DNA from: Gigaspora rosea
Lineage: Eukaryota > Glomeromycota > Glomeromycetes > Diversisporales > Gigasporaceae
Length of the DNA: 64,000 bases
NCBI GenBank assembly: GCA_003550325.1
Contig: QKWP01000372.1
Coordinates: forward strand, 58,993-122,992
Reading direction: 5' to 3'
Shown: one piece after another, positions 1 to 12,378 of the stretch
Layout of the letters: each line of letters begins with the position of its first letter
How positions within the stretch are numbered: position 1 is the stretch's first letter
Program-made: the position numbers and the translations under genes
The notes under the pieces: generated by a model
What the model was told of the DNA's origin: nothing
What the model saw: the letters and a program-made list of their open reading frames with translations, nothing else
Databases searched by the model: none

Positions 1-371
1 AAAAAAAAAAAAAGAAGCTAATTTAAAGCCTTTAGCTACTACAAATACTGTATTGTTAGAGAAACCACTTGATTATTTAAATACTTGTCTTTAAAAAAAG
101 TATATGTTGAATAGGCATCTCTGATAAAAAAAAAAGAAAAAAGCTCGATTAAAAAAAAAAGGCCTTCAGATATATATCTGTATATCGTACACCTATTTCT
201 TACGACTTTTTGTTATCTTGCATTTTTGGCGTGCATGCATAAGTTGTATCGTACTAGCGGCAACAAATATGTATGACGGCCGGAGGTTCTGTCGGAGCTA
301 TTTTGATCGGATAGTCACATGACCACACCTGGCTTTAGCCAGCCCCCCAAATAAACAAATTGTTAATAATT
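1..371. other. AT-rich intergenic sequence, no gene seen
   Basis: The window opens with a poly-A run. Further short A runs lie near 75-165. I see no coding sequence, RNA gene or clear repeat. Confidence 0.5.
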
Positions 372-453
372 CTGGTCAAATTTGCAGATCATTTGGCCAG
401 ATCTAGAACAAAACAACTTTAAATGTGGTCAAATGATCTGCAAATTTGACCAG
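372..453. repeat. short near-perfect hairpin (82 bp)
   Basis: About 28 bases starting CTGGTCAAATTTGCAGATCA recur inverted at the right end, around a loop of about 25 bases. One mismatch is visible in the arms. It is most likely a very small foldback element. No target duplication was recognised. Confidence 0.75.
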
Positions 454-3171
454 AAATATGAACGAACAGTTTTTATTGATCATGTGATGCAAATCGCCGT
501 GTTTTGTTTCTCTTTCGGCAGTCTGTGCAGTGTACCATCCCTACTTGTCACTTATTTAGATATTTGATTGGATAATTGGGTAAATAATTTATTGCCTATA
601 ACCAGTTATTAACCGTATGAATGACCGCAGTCAACCGATCATGACCGACCGATGACTGACCGTGACCGACCGTGCCCATCCCTAACTCCAACTCATTAAA
701 GAGTCTACAAGCATAAACTAAACCCTAATTTACGGTTGATAAGCCCAAATACACTACAAAAGTCGACCAAATCTAACTATTAAATCCGGGTCTTCTAATA
801 TTAAAGAGCCTGGACCTATTCATCTTAAACAGTTAGCAATAAGAAGGTATTTAAATCTAACGTAACAAAGTAGTTTTGGACGGAAACGTTTCCAGTTACC
901 TTCTCGACAGTATATTCTGGCTTCTATGTAAAGTAAGTCGGGAGTGAGATGATTTAGAGATTATTTTAAACAGTGAATATTGATGTTAGTTCGAAGTTAG
1001 AAATGGCTTTTGCGGTGATTTTTTGTTAGTGAAACGTTACGTTCTTAAAAAGTACTTAAAAGTGTATAAATAAGTTACCCGGGTAATTGATTTACATCAA
1101 CCAATCAAACGAATGTCCTTCTATGAACTGTACGCGGCACATCACTAATTCGGATTAACTTTTTGGCTTTATTGTTAAGGTTAGGGTTAGGGTTCGTGTA
1201 TATAGCCTTAGAAGGCCACTATCTATATGTAAAATCGCGTTCCGGTCATTTTTATGTGGTTTTTAAGACCGATTTAAACACTAGTTTTCGAGTATTATCG
1301 CTCTTTTCTCTTTTTTTCTTCTTGTACACGCCCGTGACAGTAGATTTGAAAATCAGCCAATAAGGCAAACTTCTGCCTAATACTATGATTTGATAGTCGG
1401 CTTGAGACCAGTTCGAACTATGACTTTGCAAGTCAATATATATTCCAGGCACCAGTTTTAATAACACACGTTTAGCATTTACAGATTCTTAGTTCGAACT
1501 GATCTATTTCCGGAATATAATAAATATAGTAAATCATGAACTTGTGAAATTTCAATTAGAATGTACCTAGTAAGTACGTACATGTATTGATAAGGTATAA
1601 CCAGTATTTTAAAGCTTAAAAGCAACAAGTTTTTGTCTAAATCGACTAACTGAAAACGTTAGCATAGGGATTTCGTTGGCAATATTAATTTCGTTTAACT
1701 CATAGTGTAATAATTAGTCATAATGATTAACTATCTAGCTGACCGTAAACTATACACTACATTTCTGGTACAGTGTATTGTATATTAATTCAGGTCCATG
1801 GCCTTTAAATTCATTTAACAGAACTCAGGGATGATAATTAGATATAGATTCACAAGTAATCTAGCTCTGAAATGATATAAATCCGAAGTTTTTGTAGAAC
1901 AAAATAACCGTACAAATATGATCACAATATGGTATGGTGTTCAATAAAGCAAGATTTACTACGTTATAAATTAAGTACCACACGAACCAGCATATGCCAT
2001 GCTGCCCAATAATATGCAAAATTTTGAACACAGTTGAGTTGGCTGTAAACTATACACATATATTTCTGGTATCGATTGATTTTACGTTTTGCACAGCTCA
2101 CTACTTATTATAGTTCTTTTATATGTAGTCAGTATTTTCGCGGAATAACTTGCAGGGGTATAATTTCAAAATTTGGCCCAAATTAAACTTAATTCAGGCC
2201 ATTATTCTAAATAACGCTCATGAGCGTTATTACGCAAAAATATGGTAATGCAAGTCCTCTAATTCTTATTTATATGTCAATGGGTTTGTAAGTTTACTAG
2301 GGTTGTTAACTTACGCAAATTTTCAAAATGTTGATGAGACTTATGATGTAACTTACAAGCAATTTCTGAGTTTACTTAATCAAAATTTTGAAGTCATATA
2401 AGCTGTAATGTAAGTTGTAATGCAAGTTTTAACCTTTAGCCTTACTGACTTTATGGTACAATATATGAATAACGGGTAATTATATTATCAAGCTTTTTAA
2501 GTCCTATCATCTAATTACTAAAGTAAAATTTCTGCAAATTTCAGTCAAGTTTTAAATTTGCTTCGACAGTGAAATTACATTTAATACTGGATTACTAAAC
2601 CTTAAATATTAAATTAAGCAGTAACTTTATAAAATTTTTATAAAAATAAATCGGTATTTTTAAATTTTGTTCATAATATTTTTAATAATTTAATAAATTG
2701 ACATGATTTCTGTACTAATATCCAGTAGTATGTATATGAGAATAGTGAGTAAAAAGGATCAAATTTTTCTAAAAAATTTTTTTTTGGATCTTTAACCTCA
2801 CATAATCATAACTTAAGAAATTTACTAGATTATAATATTACTGCAAATAATGAATACGAACTGATTGATATTTTAAATTTTAAATATTTTCATAGTAGTC
2901 TCAAAATAATATACTGTATAAAATTACAATAAAAATAAAGGCTGCTACATCTTTACTATTTACTATAGCATTTAAATAGCTTAAAAATAGTAAAAAATCT
3001 CGATTGAGTAAAATTTATTTGCACAAACCGATTTAGCATAAGGCAAATTGCTAATTTTTTTCCTTATTTGAACAGTACGATATTCTGAATCATCAAGATC
3101 TTAAGCATCGGAGTAGTAGTAATTAATATCACCTTTCATTATTTATTGCATAAACATTTATGGTCTAGTAT
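454..3171. other. gene-free stretch upstream of the reductase 3' end
   Basis: AT-rich sequence with only short spurious reading frames. A short GACCGACCGT-type tandem lies at 625-675, two TTAGGG units at 1180-1195, a diverged direct repeat at about 1737-1790 and 2040-2085, and a perfect 22-base palindrome at 2210-2231. No gene is recognised. Confidence 0.5.
2210..2231. repeat. 22-bp perfect palindrome
   Basis: AATAACGCTCA is followed directly by its own reverse complement. It stands in otherwise unremarkable AT-rich sequence. It could be a protein-binding site or a collapsed foldback; nothing decides between these. Confidence 0.6.
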
Positions 3172-4184
3172 TTAAATACCAGGCATAATAATCCATCTAT
3201 TTCTAGGCCATTCCTCACCAAACTTTTCTCTCCCCCATTTTTCATAATTTTTAGCAACAATCCCCAAACAAACAGTTGTCCAAATAACAATTAACCAGAT
3301 AGTTAAATTAAATCCTTTAGTAAGAATTACTAAGCTAAAATAAATTATAATTTCAGCTGTATAATGAGCTGATGAAATATGATCAAACCAATCACCTTTT
3401 GGAATAGAGTAAAGGGGTTGAGATGACACAGAAGAACTTTTGAGACGAAGCAAAGCAAGGTTTTTGTGAAGTATATGTTGATGATATGATGCATACATAA
3501 AGACTGACATAGCAAGTAATATATTCCAGGATAAAAAGTTTGCAGAGCGAATGGTAAATAAATTTGTTTCATTATCTAAAATATCAAAATTATGAATAAT
3601 AAGAAAATATTATAGCTCAAAATTTAATGAAACATACCTTTACTATCAAGAATCCCAAAATTTCCAATGCCTTCAATAAACACAGACAATCCAGTTGCAA
3701 GATAAAATGCCAAACCTAGTAGATAAAGTCCTACATGCATTTTGGAGCCAACTGAAGGCCTTTCGATAAAAAAACATTCATACATTCTTCTAATGGTTTG
3801 AACTTGAAACATTATTAATCCGACTATACATTCTGTAACTGGTTCTTTAAAATACTCTGGCTCATATTTTTCAGTACTATCAAAGATTTGAACGAAATAT
3901 GCAACATGTCCTTTATTTCCTTTTCGTAAAATAATGACATCGATAATAAGAAATGCAGCCCAAAGAGATCCAACGATATAAAAATGTTTAAACCATTGTT
4001 TTGGAACAGTTAAGCTTTGTATATATGCCTCTATGGGATTTTTTGCAGTGAACCGTGCTGATGTTCCGAGCTTTCCATAGGAAAGGATTGAAATCTTTAA
4101 GGATTTAAAACATGAAATTATTATAAAAGCTGCAATTATAATGATATAAAAGAGTCGAATTAAGAATAATAAAGTTGGCATCAT
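3172..4184 (-). CDS. DFG10: polyprenol reductase (steroid 5-alpha-reductase family, SRD5A3/DFG10-like)
   Basis: Two exons on the minus strand, 4184-3638 and 3575-3172, joined across a 62-base intron (GTATGT donor, TTTTAG acceptor, phase 1), give 316 aa. That is close to the 318 aa of human SRD5A3. The family reduces the alpha-isoprene unit of polyprenol to make dolichol for N-glycosylation at the ER membrane. Visible features are an N-terminal membrane segment (about residues 5-27), the YGK motif (36-38), the conserved block IRRMYECFFIE (131-141), the family signature around GDWFDHISS (243-251) with HYTAE (253-257), and further hydrophobic segments at 67-86, 115-128, 150-171 and 255-290. The start is the first of two adjacent Met codons, just inside a T/A-rich run. 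The intron could only be placed by the frame and the family match, and both agree. No frameshift or stop was seen, so it is probably functional. It is the only clear housekeeping gene in the window. Confidence 0.9.
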
Positions 4185-4764
4185 TTTTTTTCTTTTTTCT
4201 TTTTTTTTTTAATAAAAAAAACTTTATCTGTACGTATTAAACAAACTTCCAATTATTAAAAAATTATGTGATTTTTATTAACGCCCTTGTGCAGCAATTT
4301 CATGTTTGTGAAACGCGGTTACCAGAACGGTGATATACCAGGCAGGCCAGGAACGGAGTGATATTGAAAATTTCACGAGTGCGTGCGCAAAATCATGCAT
4401 TTTATTTGACAAATGCATATGTGAAGCAAAGGTATGAATGCGTGAAGGAACTTCGCACGTTGCACCTTCACTGAGCATGTGTTGTAGTACTTTCTTCTAT
4501 ATCCGGACAAATCATGAATTACGGTTTATCCTGTGATCTGTTAACGTGACTAGTACTGCAGTATAATAAGACATCTAACCATTAAAAGAAAAAATTTAAT
4601 GCGATTATACTGCTTTTTAGACGTAAATATCGGTGGATTTGCATATATATTCGCTCAATATTTGGCATTTTTCATTTTTTTTCGTAGGATTTTTTATTGG
4701 GTTGATTAATTGATAATCTCTGATTATCAAAGATGAGAACGAAAGAATATACTAATAATTAACT
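4185..4764. other. upstream region of the reductase gene
   Basis: Poly-T/poly-A runs at 4184-4220 lie directly upstream of the start codon (read on the minus strand) and may be part of the promoter. The rest is AT-rich with no clear gene. A 66-codon frame at 4278-4478 has no recognisable similarity. Confidence 0.4.
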
Positions 4765-5027
4765 TCCTTAAACAACTCCCTTAAAATCGTTAGCGCCCTT
4801 AAACAACTCTCTTAAAACGTTAACGCCCTAAACAACTCTCTTAAAATCATTAACGCCCTTAAACAACTCTCTTAAAATCGTTAACGCCCTTAAACAACTC
4901 TCTTATAATCATTAACAACTCTCTTAAAATCATTAACCCCTTAAACAACTCTCTTAAAATCGTTAACGCCCTTAAACAACTCTTTTAAAATCGTTAACGC
5001 CCTTAAATAACTCTCTTAAAATCGTGA
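4765..5027. repeat. tandem array of a ~31-bp unit, 9 copies
   Basis: The unit reads approximately CTTAAACAACTCTC followed by TTAAAATCGTTAACGCC. Nine copies are present; units 5 and 6 are shortened. There are no unique spacers, so this is a minisatellite. Confidence 0.9.
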
Positions 5028-5157
5028 AACTTGAAATTTCCAAATTTGCTTTTGCTGTTTGATTACCTAATATATACCAACTATTTGGAGCGAAAATAGC
5101 TAAAAAAAAGTCGATCAAATGTTTCATGAATTTGAAGGCGTTTTGTATAATGGTCTT

Positions 5158-5218
5158 AAGTTCAAGAACAAGTGCAAGTGCTAGTGCAAGAACAAGTGCA
5201 AATGCAAGTGCAAGAAAA
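5158..5218. repeat. hexamer-like short tandem repeat (GTGCAA/GAACAA)
   Basis: Interrupted copies of CAAGTG, AAGAAC and GTGCTA run for about 60 bases. On the minus strand this gives an alternating Leu/Ala run, which is why a frame stays open there. It is not a gene. Confidence 0.75.
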
Positions 5219-5261
5219 ATTGCAATCCCAATGCAAATAATTTCAGAAAAACATGGAAGCT

Positions 5262-5470
5262 GAACACGGAAACATACGTAAAAATATGTAAAAAATACGT
5301 AAAATGTACACTTTCCGTGTTTTTGAATAGAAAAATACACTGTATTTTGAAACACGGAAAAGGACATTCCGTGTTTTAGAAAACACGGAAAATATAGTGT
5401 GTTTTCCTGTCCAAAACACGTAAAGTGTACATTTTATGTATTTTTTTTGCATATTTTTATGTATCGTCAC
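5262..5470. repeat. imperfect foldback with AACACGGAAA motifs
   Basis: The left arm (AACACGGAAACATACG onward) pairs with the right arm near 5415-5465. Extra inverted ACACGGAA/TTCCGTGT pairs sit in the centre. It is probably a small non-autonomous foldback. The overlapping minus-strand frames follow from the inverted structure. Confidence 0.65.
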
Positions 5471-7711
5471 ACAGTAGTCACATGATTTGTCACATCCAAA
5501 ATTTTATATGATTTTCATAAATTACACAAATCGACGAATTTACATTTTTGAAAATTTCATCTGACACCTTAGTTTTAACACACAATGCTACTTAAGACAA
5601 ACCTGTAGCTGAAGTTTTTACGCTTCAGAAAATATAAAAAAATAAAAAATAAACTTTTCCATGTAAAGTAATATGGCTTCAAATGTATGCAATTATTTTG
5701 CTTTCTTTTGCTTGATTCTTCTCCAGTTTGCAAAAACCTGGAATAAAAAGTGGATCATTAGATGCACCAAAGTGAGAGCTTTCACCAAAACGTATCTGTC
5801 AAGGGTTGGCTCATTATGAAAGTAACAATGAAAATTGGAGAAAACTGATTCATGGTTAGGTAGATTATATATTTTTTCCTTTGACAGTCTTGCAGGTACT
5901 TTATTAAGTTTATATATATTAACTAAAGTCTATATATATATTGTAAAAAACCCTAAATGCAAGTCCAATATCATCCAGCTGCAAAAATCATGCCCAGATG
6001 CAACCTGTCACATTAACTCTCATAAGAATTAGATAACTTTGTCAGCCCTGTCAAAGACTAATTCTTTTAGATTCTTCATATTTAAGCAACCAGATAGGGT
6101 ACTCTTATTCTAGGAAAAATAAAATGAATAAAAGAAAACAAGAAAAAAATAAAAGGGGAAAACTATCTTAACCTAAACAAATAACCAAAGTACATAAAAA
6201 AAATAAAAGGAAGACAAAGATAAAAAAACAAAAGAAGAAGCAATAACAGAAATGAAAAGTGTACTATTAAACCTGTACTAGATTGTAAAAATTATATAAT
6301 ACGCTAAATAAATAAGTCTCTACTCTACATCTATTTATGTATTATATATAATAAGATTAAAAAATGTAGCAAAAAACCTGAACAGTCATAGAGAAACCTG
6401 TTGCCTTTTAGAAAGAAATTTGTATTAGTAATTTCAAAATAGTTCACATATCATTTATTGTTTATTCTGAGACTTGAGGGTAAGGACCTAAAACTTACTC
6501 GTGACTTGATTCCAATTAGGTAGGCACTTTCCCAATTTGGATGAAGTAAACATTGTCGATCTTTTGAAGGAGTAAACTGGATTTCCCACTTTTTGGTGAA
6601 ATTTCAAAAAGGCCAAGGAGAAATAGCAGAAGTACCAAAATTGTAAGGAGTGTAAGTTTTATGCTTTGAAGAATAATATATCTGATCAAAAATCTACTTT
6701 TGCCTAAGCTTCTGTATCTTTTGACAAAGAACTTCAGGGTTGTTGCCCTACTACAACTTCTATAGCAATGAAGTCTTTCACCTGGAAAGCCAAACCCAAA
6801 AGAAAAGTTCTTTTTTAGCTCTATTTCAGTTTTCTCATATCCAATCTGAAACCCTTTATTCAAGTTGCTTTTAAATAAAGTCTTTGTTATATACAAATAT
6901 ATTAACTTCAAGTTTTTATAAGTTAGGTCTTTGTAAAAAATTTGGTACAAGGGATTATTAGAAAGAGTTGTAAAACTGTTAGGTAGATCATATTAATTTG
7001 ATGTTTTTTTTTTATAAATTTTGCTTTTTTTTATTTACTAGCATTTATCTATAGAGACTATTTTTCTAGAAATAGGCACTTTAAAAACACTATGCTATCT
7101 TGTTCTTTGGTCTCTTAGATACCACACACCTACAGTTTATACAAGAGTTAAAGAATATAAAGGTATATTTCATACTAATAATTGATTAAGGATTTATTTG
7201 ATAAAAGATGAAAAACAGTACATGTTTTGTTAGTATGAATTCTAAAGGTTTCATACTGATAAAACATGTATTGTTTTTTATCTTTTATCAAACAATTATT
7301 GTGATATTTCTATTAAATATTGAACTTTGGTTTTTTATCGCAATAGTTTTTTTTACATTTTTATATAGAACTTTTTATAGTACAAATAAAAAATATTTTA
7401 TCCATTCTCGCAAAATTTTACAAAATCCACAAAATTACTCCAAATAGATCTACAACAAATCTTATTCTACTACACAGTTTATATTATCCACAACAAAAAA
7501 TTATCATCATCCCTTGGGGTGTCATATTGACTATTTGATCAAAACTATATCAGTTAACTATGTAGTACAGATTTTTTATATTATATGAATATAAATTAAT
7601 TTATTGCTATTCAATAAAATATGGTTATTGCTAGTTCATTATATAACAAGAATTACTATAAAATGTATTAACTTATTATATAAATATGCAATCAGCTTAA
7701 AATTTTTAATC
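5471..7711. other. gene-poor stretch, one unrecognised open frame
   Basis: No recognised gene. A minus-strand frame at 6516-6950 (144 codons) is less biased than its surroundings in its middle part (RLHCYRSCSRATTLKF), but matches no family I know and has low-complexity ends. It may be part of a dispersed repeat. Confidence 0.35.
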
Positions 7712-8215
7712 ATATGCTCTGATTTTTGGAATTTACAAGTAAAGCTTATTTTTTTTAAATCTTTAAAGCTAAATAATTTTTGATCTACTGGTCCTTTTTA
7801 AATGATTTTACTACCAAAATGTTCGTCTCTTTGAGACGATTCCAACGAGCCCAAAATCATTAAAATCCAATCACAGGGNTACTACCAAAATGTTCGTCTC
7901 TTTGAGACGATTCCAACGAGCCCAAAATCATTAAAATCCAATCACAGGATCATGAGAAAATGCGCTGTCAAATAGGTAACGTAACTGTATGTCTAACTAA
8001 TTTTTTCACCCTATAGGTGCGTCACTTATTTGATAGCGAATTTCTCATGACCCTGTGATTGGATTTTAATGATTTTGGGCTCACTGGAATTGTCTCAAAG
8101 AGACGAGCATTTTGGTAGTAAAATTATTTAAAACGGACCAGTAGATCAAAAATTATTTAGCTTTAAATTTTAAAAAAATAAGCTCTACTTGTAAATTCCA
8201 AAAATCAGAGCATAT
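7712..8215. mobile_element. foldback MITE, ~500 bp, GAGACGA family
   Basis: Ends ATATGCTCTGATTTTTGG and its reverse complement define arms of about 230 bp. Each arm carries the GTCTCTTTGAGACGA core and a block near CCCAAAATCATTAAAAT. Part of the left arm is present twice in tandem around a single N (see 7809-7948). The same internal blocks recur at 27.9-28.4 kb and, more distantly, at 11.4 and 50.3-50.5 kb. There is no coding capacity. Confidence 0.85.
7809..7948 (+). repeat. 69-bp tandem duplication around an N (probable assembly join)
   Basis: About 69 bases starting TACTACCAAAATGTTCG occur twice in a row with one N at 7879. The right arm of the same foldback has only one copy. The duplication is therefore most simply an assembly join within a hairpin that is hard to sequence. 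Confidence 0.7.
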
Positions 8216-8324
8216 CATATTTATATAAAGTCAAAGAATAAAGCTATGTTTATTTTTTATTAATATGTAGATTTTTTGAACATTATGATTTTGTGAAATC
8301 TTATTACTATTAGTGTCTTGGCTT

Positions 8325-8660
8325 TGATTTAGAGATGTGTCTCATATGTGCATATAATTTCTTAATTTTATGCATTAGTGCGCATTTATACACATATTTC
8401 AGAATTATATGCATTTAATTCCATCTAAATTTTATATAAAAAAATTAGAATATTAGGCAAAATTAAAAAAAATATAAATACAAAAGTCTTAAAAATTTCT
8501 GAAAAAAATTAATAAACATAAAAAATAAAATCAGAAAAAAATTTCAGCATGTATCCAATATTTTCTAAAAAAATATGAATACAAAAAATTATATCATGCA
8601 ATATTATGCATATTTTATATAATATGTGCATTAATGTACATTTATGTACATGTTATTATA
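8325..8660 (+). repeat. dispersed repeat copy 1 (partner at 17300-17700, inverted)
   Basis: The blocks near GAGATGTGTCTCATATG, the ATGCATTAA-type runs and CCATCTAAATTTTATATA match the reverse complement of 17300-17700. The sequence is AT-rich and noncoding. Its class is unknown. Confidence 0.6.
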
Positions 8661-9750
8661 TAATATACTATTTTTTTTATTACTACTCTGGTTGTAAAGT
8701 TGAACAGTTGTCTTGGCTTAGTAAATATTAACCATAAGCTAAGCCAAGTAGAGCCTCTTGTATTACTAATAATAATTAATATGTATGAATATTACACAAA
8801 TATACAATATTGTCTTTCCAATAATTTTAATAATAGTTAACTATTGCAAATTTTTAAATATTTATATAATTGTTAAATCTATAATTTTTGACTAATATTA
8901 TATGATATTATTTTTTTATATATTATATATAATTGTACTACCCTGTACATTTACTTTAGTATTGCTATAAAAATTTGCTTACAGATAATTAACCAATAAA
9001 ACTATAGTTAATGTAACTAACATAGTCAAAAAAACATTTATTTTTCAAAATTTGTATAAGATCCAATTTTTTGCACTAACAAAAGTTTTCATAAATGATT
9101 TTGCTATATATTGACCTAAACTAAAACTGGGTACTGTACTTGTTTGAAAATAAGCTACCCTTTTTGGGGTAGGCTAAAGCCAGATACATCACGAAATTAT
9201 CCAATATATAACCGGATCAGTCTAAACAAAACAAAGTGTGACAGCAAAGACAAAAACATGAAATATATAAAAAATGGCTATCCAAACCGGTATTGGTTGA
9301 CTAATTAAAAGTGTCAGAAATGTGATTTAACTATATATAAACCACCTCGTAACCTAACTCAATTCTAACAGGACCTCAAAGAACTCTGATATAACTTAGA
9401 TCAGACTCAAAATTTTTAATATAACTTTATACACTTAATTTTATACATATAAGTTCAAATGTTACTATAAATTATACAATTTCAGATCTGTGTTTATATA
9501 TAAAAAATGGTAGTACTACAAAATAAATAAAAATATAAACAAAAAAATACTATCGTATACTAACTTACAGATACTCTAATTTCTAACTCTACTATAATGA
9601 AAATGTCTGTACTTTTTTGGTGGCAATATTCTGAAGAAATTATTTTTTAGCACACAGTGATCCTATGTAAAAGTTTACCATATAATTTAATTTTTTTTTA
9701 TTTAATTTACTAGTAATCCAGTAATTAATTTTTTTAATTAATTTTTTTTA
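8661..9750. other. AT-rich gene-free sequence
   Basis: Nothing recognised apart from AT-rich low-complexity sequence. Confidence 0.4.
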
Positions 9751-9890
9751 TTGAATACTGCCAAATTAAATCCGGAAGTGAATATTTAAGTTTCACTATG
9801 ACGATAATATTACACAATTACATCACAAATACGATCAGTTCAGCATAGTGAAAATTTAAATATTCACTTCCAGGTTTTAATTTGGTATTA
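9751..9890. mobile_element. small foldback MITE (~140 bp)
   Basis: Arms of about 50 bp are inverted copies: left GGAAGTGAATATTTAAG, right reverse-complementary near 9855-9885, with a loop of about 40 bp. No coding sequence. The superfamily is not determined. Confidence 0.75.
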
Positions 9891-10244
9891 TTATTATTAT
9901 TTTTTTAGAAAAATAAAAACAGATAAGAACATAAAACGGAATGAGAACAACATAAAACAGAACAAAAATGACATAAAAATAGAGCAGATATAACTAATGT
10001 ATAAAATAGCATGATAAAAATCTGGATCTACCATTTTTTATATTGCATAAACTAGTATTTTAAAATTGGGCCAGTGCAACAAACGGTGCATGATCCAGAA
10101 TTTTTTGAAGTAACTGGTGTGTGCATCTATGTCCCCCAATAATCTGATGATCATTTTCTACTAATGCAGGTTTTTTTTTGAACCAGTATTTTTTATATAA
10201 TAGGTGCATGTACTAGTAAATTAAAATTTTTATTTTAAACACTA

Positions 10245-10700
10245 GATACGGCATGAAAACAACATGAAAACTAGGAATAAAAAGTGACGAAAGACCAGAG
10301 GAAAAGTCCAAAAAAAATTCACCAACTAAATACTGAAAGATCAGAGAAAGTGGACATGAAGGTTCATCAAGCAAACATTGAAAGACCAGAGGAAAGTGCA
10401 CAAAAATTTTACCAACCAAACATCAAAAGTTCAGAGAAAAGCCCACATGAAATTCATTTACTAAATGCCAAAAATCAGAGGAAAGTCCACAAAAAAATTC
10501 ACCAAAAAAAATGATGAAAATTCAGAGAAAAGTCCAACAAAAATTCCCTACCAAATATAGAAAGACTAGATTGAAGTCCTCAGAAAAATTCACCAAAAAA
10601 TGCTGAAAAACTCAAAAGTTCACAGGAAATTTCATCTATCTATTAAACACCAAACACTAGAGAAAAAGTCCACCAAGAAGTTCGCAAACCAAATGCTAAA
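10245..10700 (+). repeat. degenerate tandem repeat (~40-45 bp) encoding KVHKKIHQ-like motifs
   Basis: Diverged units share TTCACCAACCAAA, a block like TGAAAGACCAGAG, and GAAAAGTCCAC. Several frames are open for 60-80 codons because the unit lacks stops (products such as KVHKKIHQ). It recurs at 11540-11960. It may be a decayed repeat-protein gene or a noncoding minisatellite. No start or exon structure is convincing. Confidence 0.6.
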
Positions 10701-11539
10701 AGGCAGTGTCAACCTAGATTTCTACCTCTTTAGAGAAATGCTAGAGACAGAGCTACTAATGCAGAGAGAAACTTTATATAATTCACACTAATTACTGTGG
10801 TATGCAAAAGTCGGAAGGGATACAGTTATTTGGGCAGTATTTTGTAAAGAGGCTTGGGGATTTGCAATTACAAAAGAGGCCACAATTAATAGTATGAGGA
10901 TACTAAGAATTGTATCAATTGTATTTCAGTGAAGACACACTATTTTACTTATTCTTTATTCAATAAACCAGAGATTCTTCACTCTGCTTTTTAGCAAAGG
11001 AAAAACCTTGAGTATTTATACATGTTTGTCCAATATAAATAAATACAATAATAAATAAAGAAATCTATATCTAATATAATCGCTATATTTGATATATGCT
11101 AATGCTAAATATAATAAATATAATAGAGATAATAAATATGTTAGCTATATCAGATATGTTAATTATATCTGTCAAAACTGTTATGTCCCAAATGTCTGAA
11201 ATGTCCAAAATGTCAGACATGTCTGTGATTAACTGAAATGTCTAGGATTACTCGAATGTCCAATATTTCAGTGTCACAGGTGACGCAGCATTGATCGACC
11301 AATAAGATTTGGGCGCAGTAGGATGTTTTGTCAAGACCAATTATTCAGTTTTGACTAGCTTGGGTTAGAACGGTCCAATCGAGATGATTTTGGTACCATT
11401 CGAAAGGTCTCATCGAGGCGGTCACGATGGTGGTAGTTACATTAAAATTGGATTACGGAGTCAAGAGTTATCGTCGTTCTACGTTTCATACGTTTTTATA
11501 GGTCTAACAGCAGGAGAAAGGTGGATACAAAGTACATTA
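10701..11539. other. mixed region with possible old retroelement sequence and a GAGACGA-family remnant
   Basis: The stretch from 10790 to 11000 is less AT-rich than its surroundings. ATGTC-rich short repeats lie at 11180-11265. At 11365-11470 a block with GGTCTCATCGAGGCGG resembles the core of the 7.8-kb foldback. No gene could be assembled. Confidence 0.35.
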
Positions 11540-11960
11540 ACCAAACATTGAAACACCAGAGAAAAGTCCGCAAAAGGTTCTCTAACCAAAGTCAAAAGTT
11601 CAAAGAAATGTACACAAAATTCACCTACCAATCGCCGAAAAACCAGAGGAAAGTCCACAGAAAAATTCACCAAAAAAATGCTGAAATTTAACGAAAATTC
11701 AATGAAAATTCACCTACCAAACATCAAAAAACCAGAATGAAATTAACCAAAAGTCAGAAAATTCAAAGAAAATCCCACACGAAAGTTCACCAGTAGTTCA
11801 CCTATCAAACACTGAGAAGTCCACAGAAAAATTCATCTATTGAACGACCAGAGAAAAGTTATAAGAAAATTTATCTACCTACCAAATGCTGAAAAACCAG
11901 TATGAAGATTTACTGACCAAACATAAAAAAAAGTTCAAGAGAAAGTCTATATAAATCACT
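11540..11960 (+). repeat. second block of the degenerate ~40-bp tandem repeat
   Basis: The same unit type as 10245-10700 (CACCAGAGAAAAGTCC, TTCACCTACCAAA), more diverged. The two blocks were probably one array, or two copies of one element, separated by about 0.8 kb. Confidence 0.55.
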
Positions 11961-12378
11961 TACCACGAAAAAAACTACCAAACTCGATGACACCAATAAT
12001 GAAAAAGAGCCAACAAACTTAATGGTACCAATCTCCAAACATAACAACATCAGTGACAAAAAGATACACTAAACTGGACAATAACACCCACGACAAAAGA
12101 AGATACACTAATGGATGATGAAAAAATCTGAAAATAAAGAAATAAAAAAATGCTATTATGAAACTAAGAGAAAGACAAACTCAACAACACTAATGACGAA
12201 AAAGAGCTACCAAACTCGATGGTACCATCACCAAACATAATAACATCAGTAATAAAAAGATACACCAAACTGAATGATGATAACACCTATAATGAAAGAA
12301 GATATACCAATAGATGATAAAAGAAATTTGAAAATAAAGAAATAAAAAAATGCTAGTATGGAATTAAGGGAAAGACAA
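11960..12378 (+). repeat. tandem duplication of a ~200-bp block
   Basis: A block running from AAAACTACCAAACTCGATG to the segment AAAATGCTATTATG is followed by a diverged second copy (about 12185-12378). The shared order is AAAGAGC, AACATAATAACATCAGT, AAAAGATACAC, GAAAATAAAGAAAT. Noncoding. Confidence 0.65.

Noticed and set aside
600-690. hAT-like end (reverse reading TAGGGATGGGCACGGTCGG)
   Set aside because: No matching inverted partner or 8-base duplication was found nearby.
1175-1197. Telomere repeat (TTAGGG)
   Set aside because: Only two or three units, internal, with ordinary sequence on both sides.
3345-3572. 75-codon minus frame overlapping the reductase second exon
   Set aside because: It is in another frame; the reductase exon 3575-3172 is supported by splice phase and family motifs.
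4765-5027. Regular ~31-base repeats looking like a CRISPR array
   Set aside because: Units abut without unique spacers, and the genome is eukaryotic. It is a minisatellite.
5243-5470. Minus-strand frame with repeated tyrosine/phenylalanine-rich peptide
   Set aside because: It falls in a foldback; the peptide follows from the inverted repeat.
6516-6950. 144-codon minus-strand frame as a gene
   Set aside because: No recognised family, low-complexity ends and no splice context. Only the middle looks protein-like, so I left it as unassigned.
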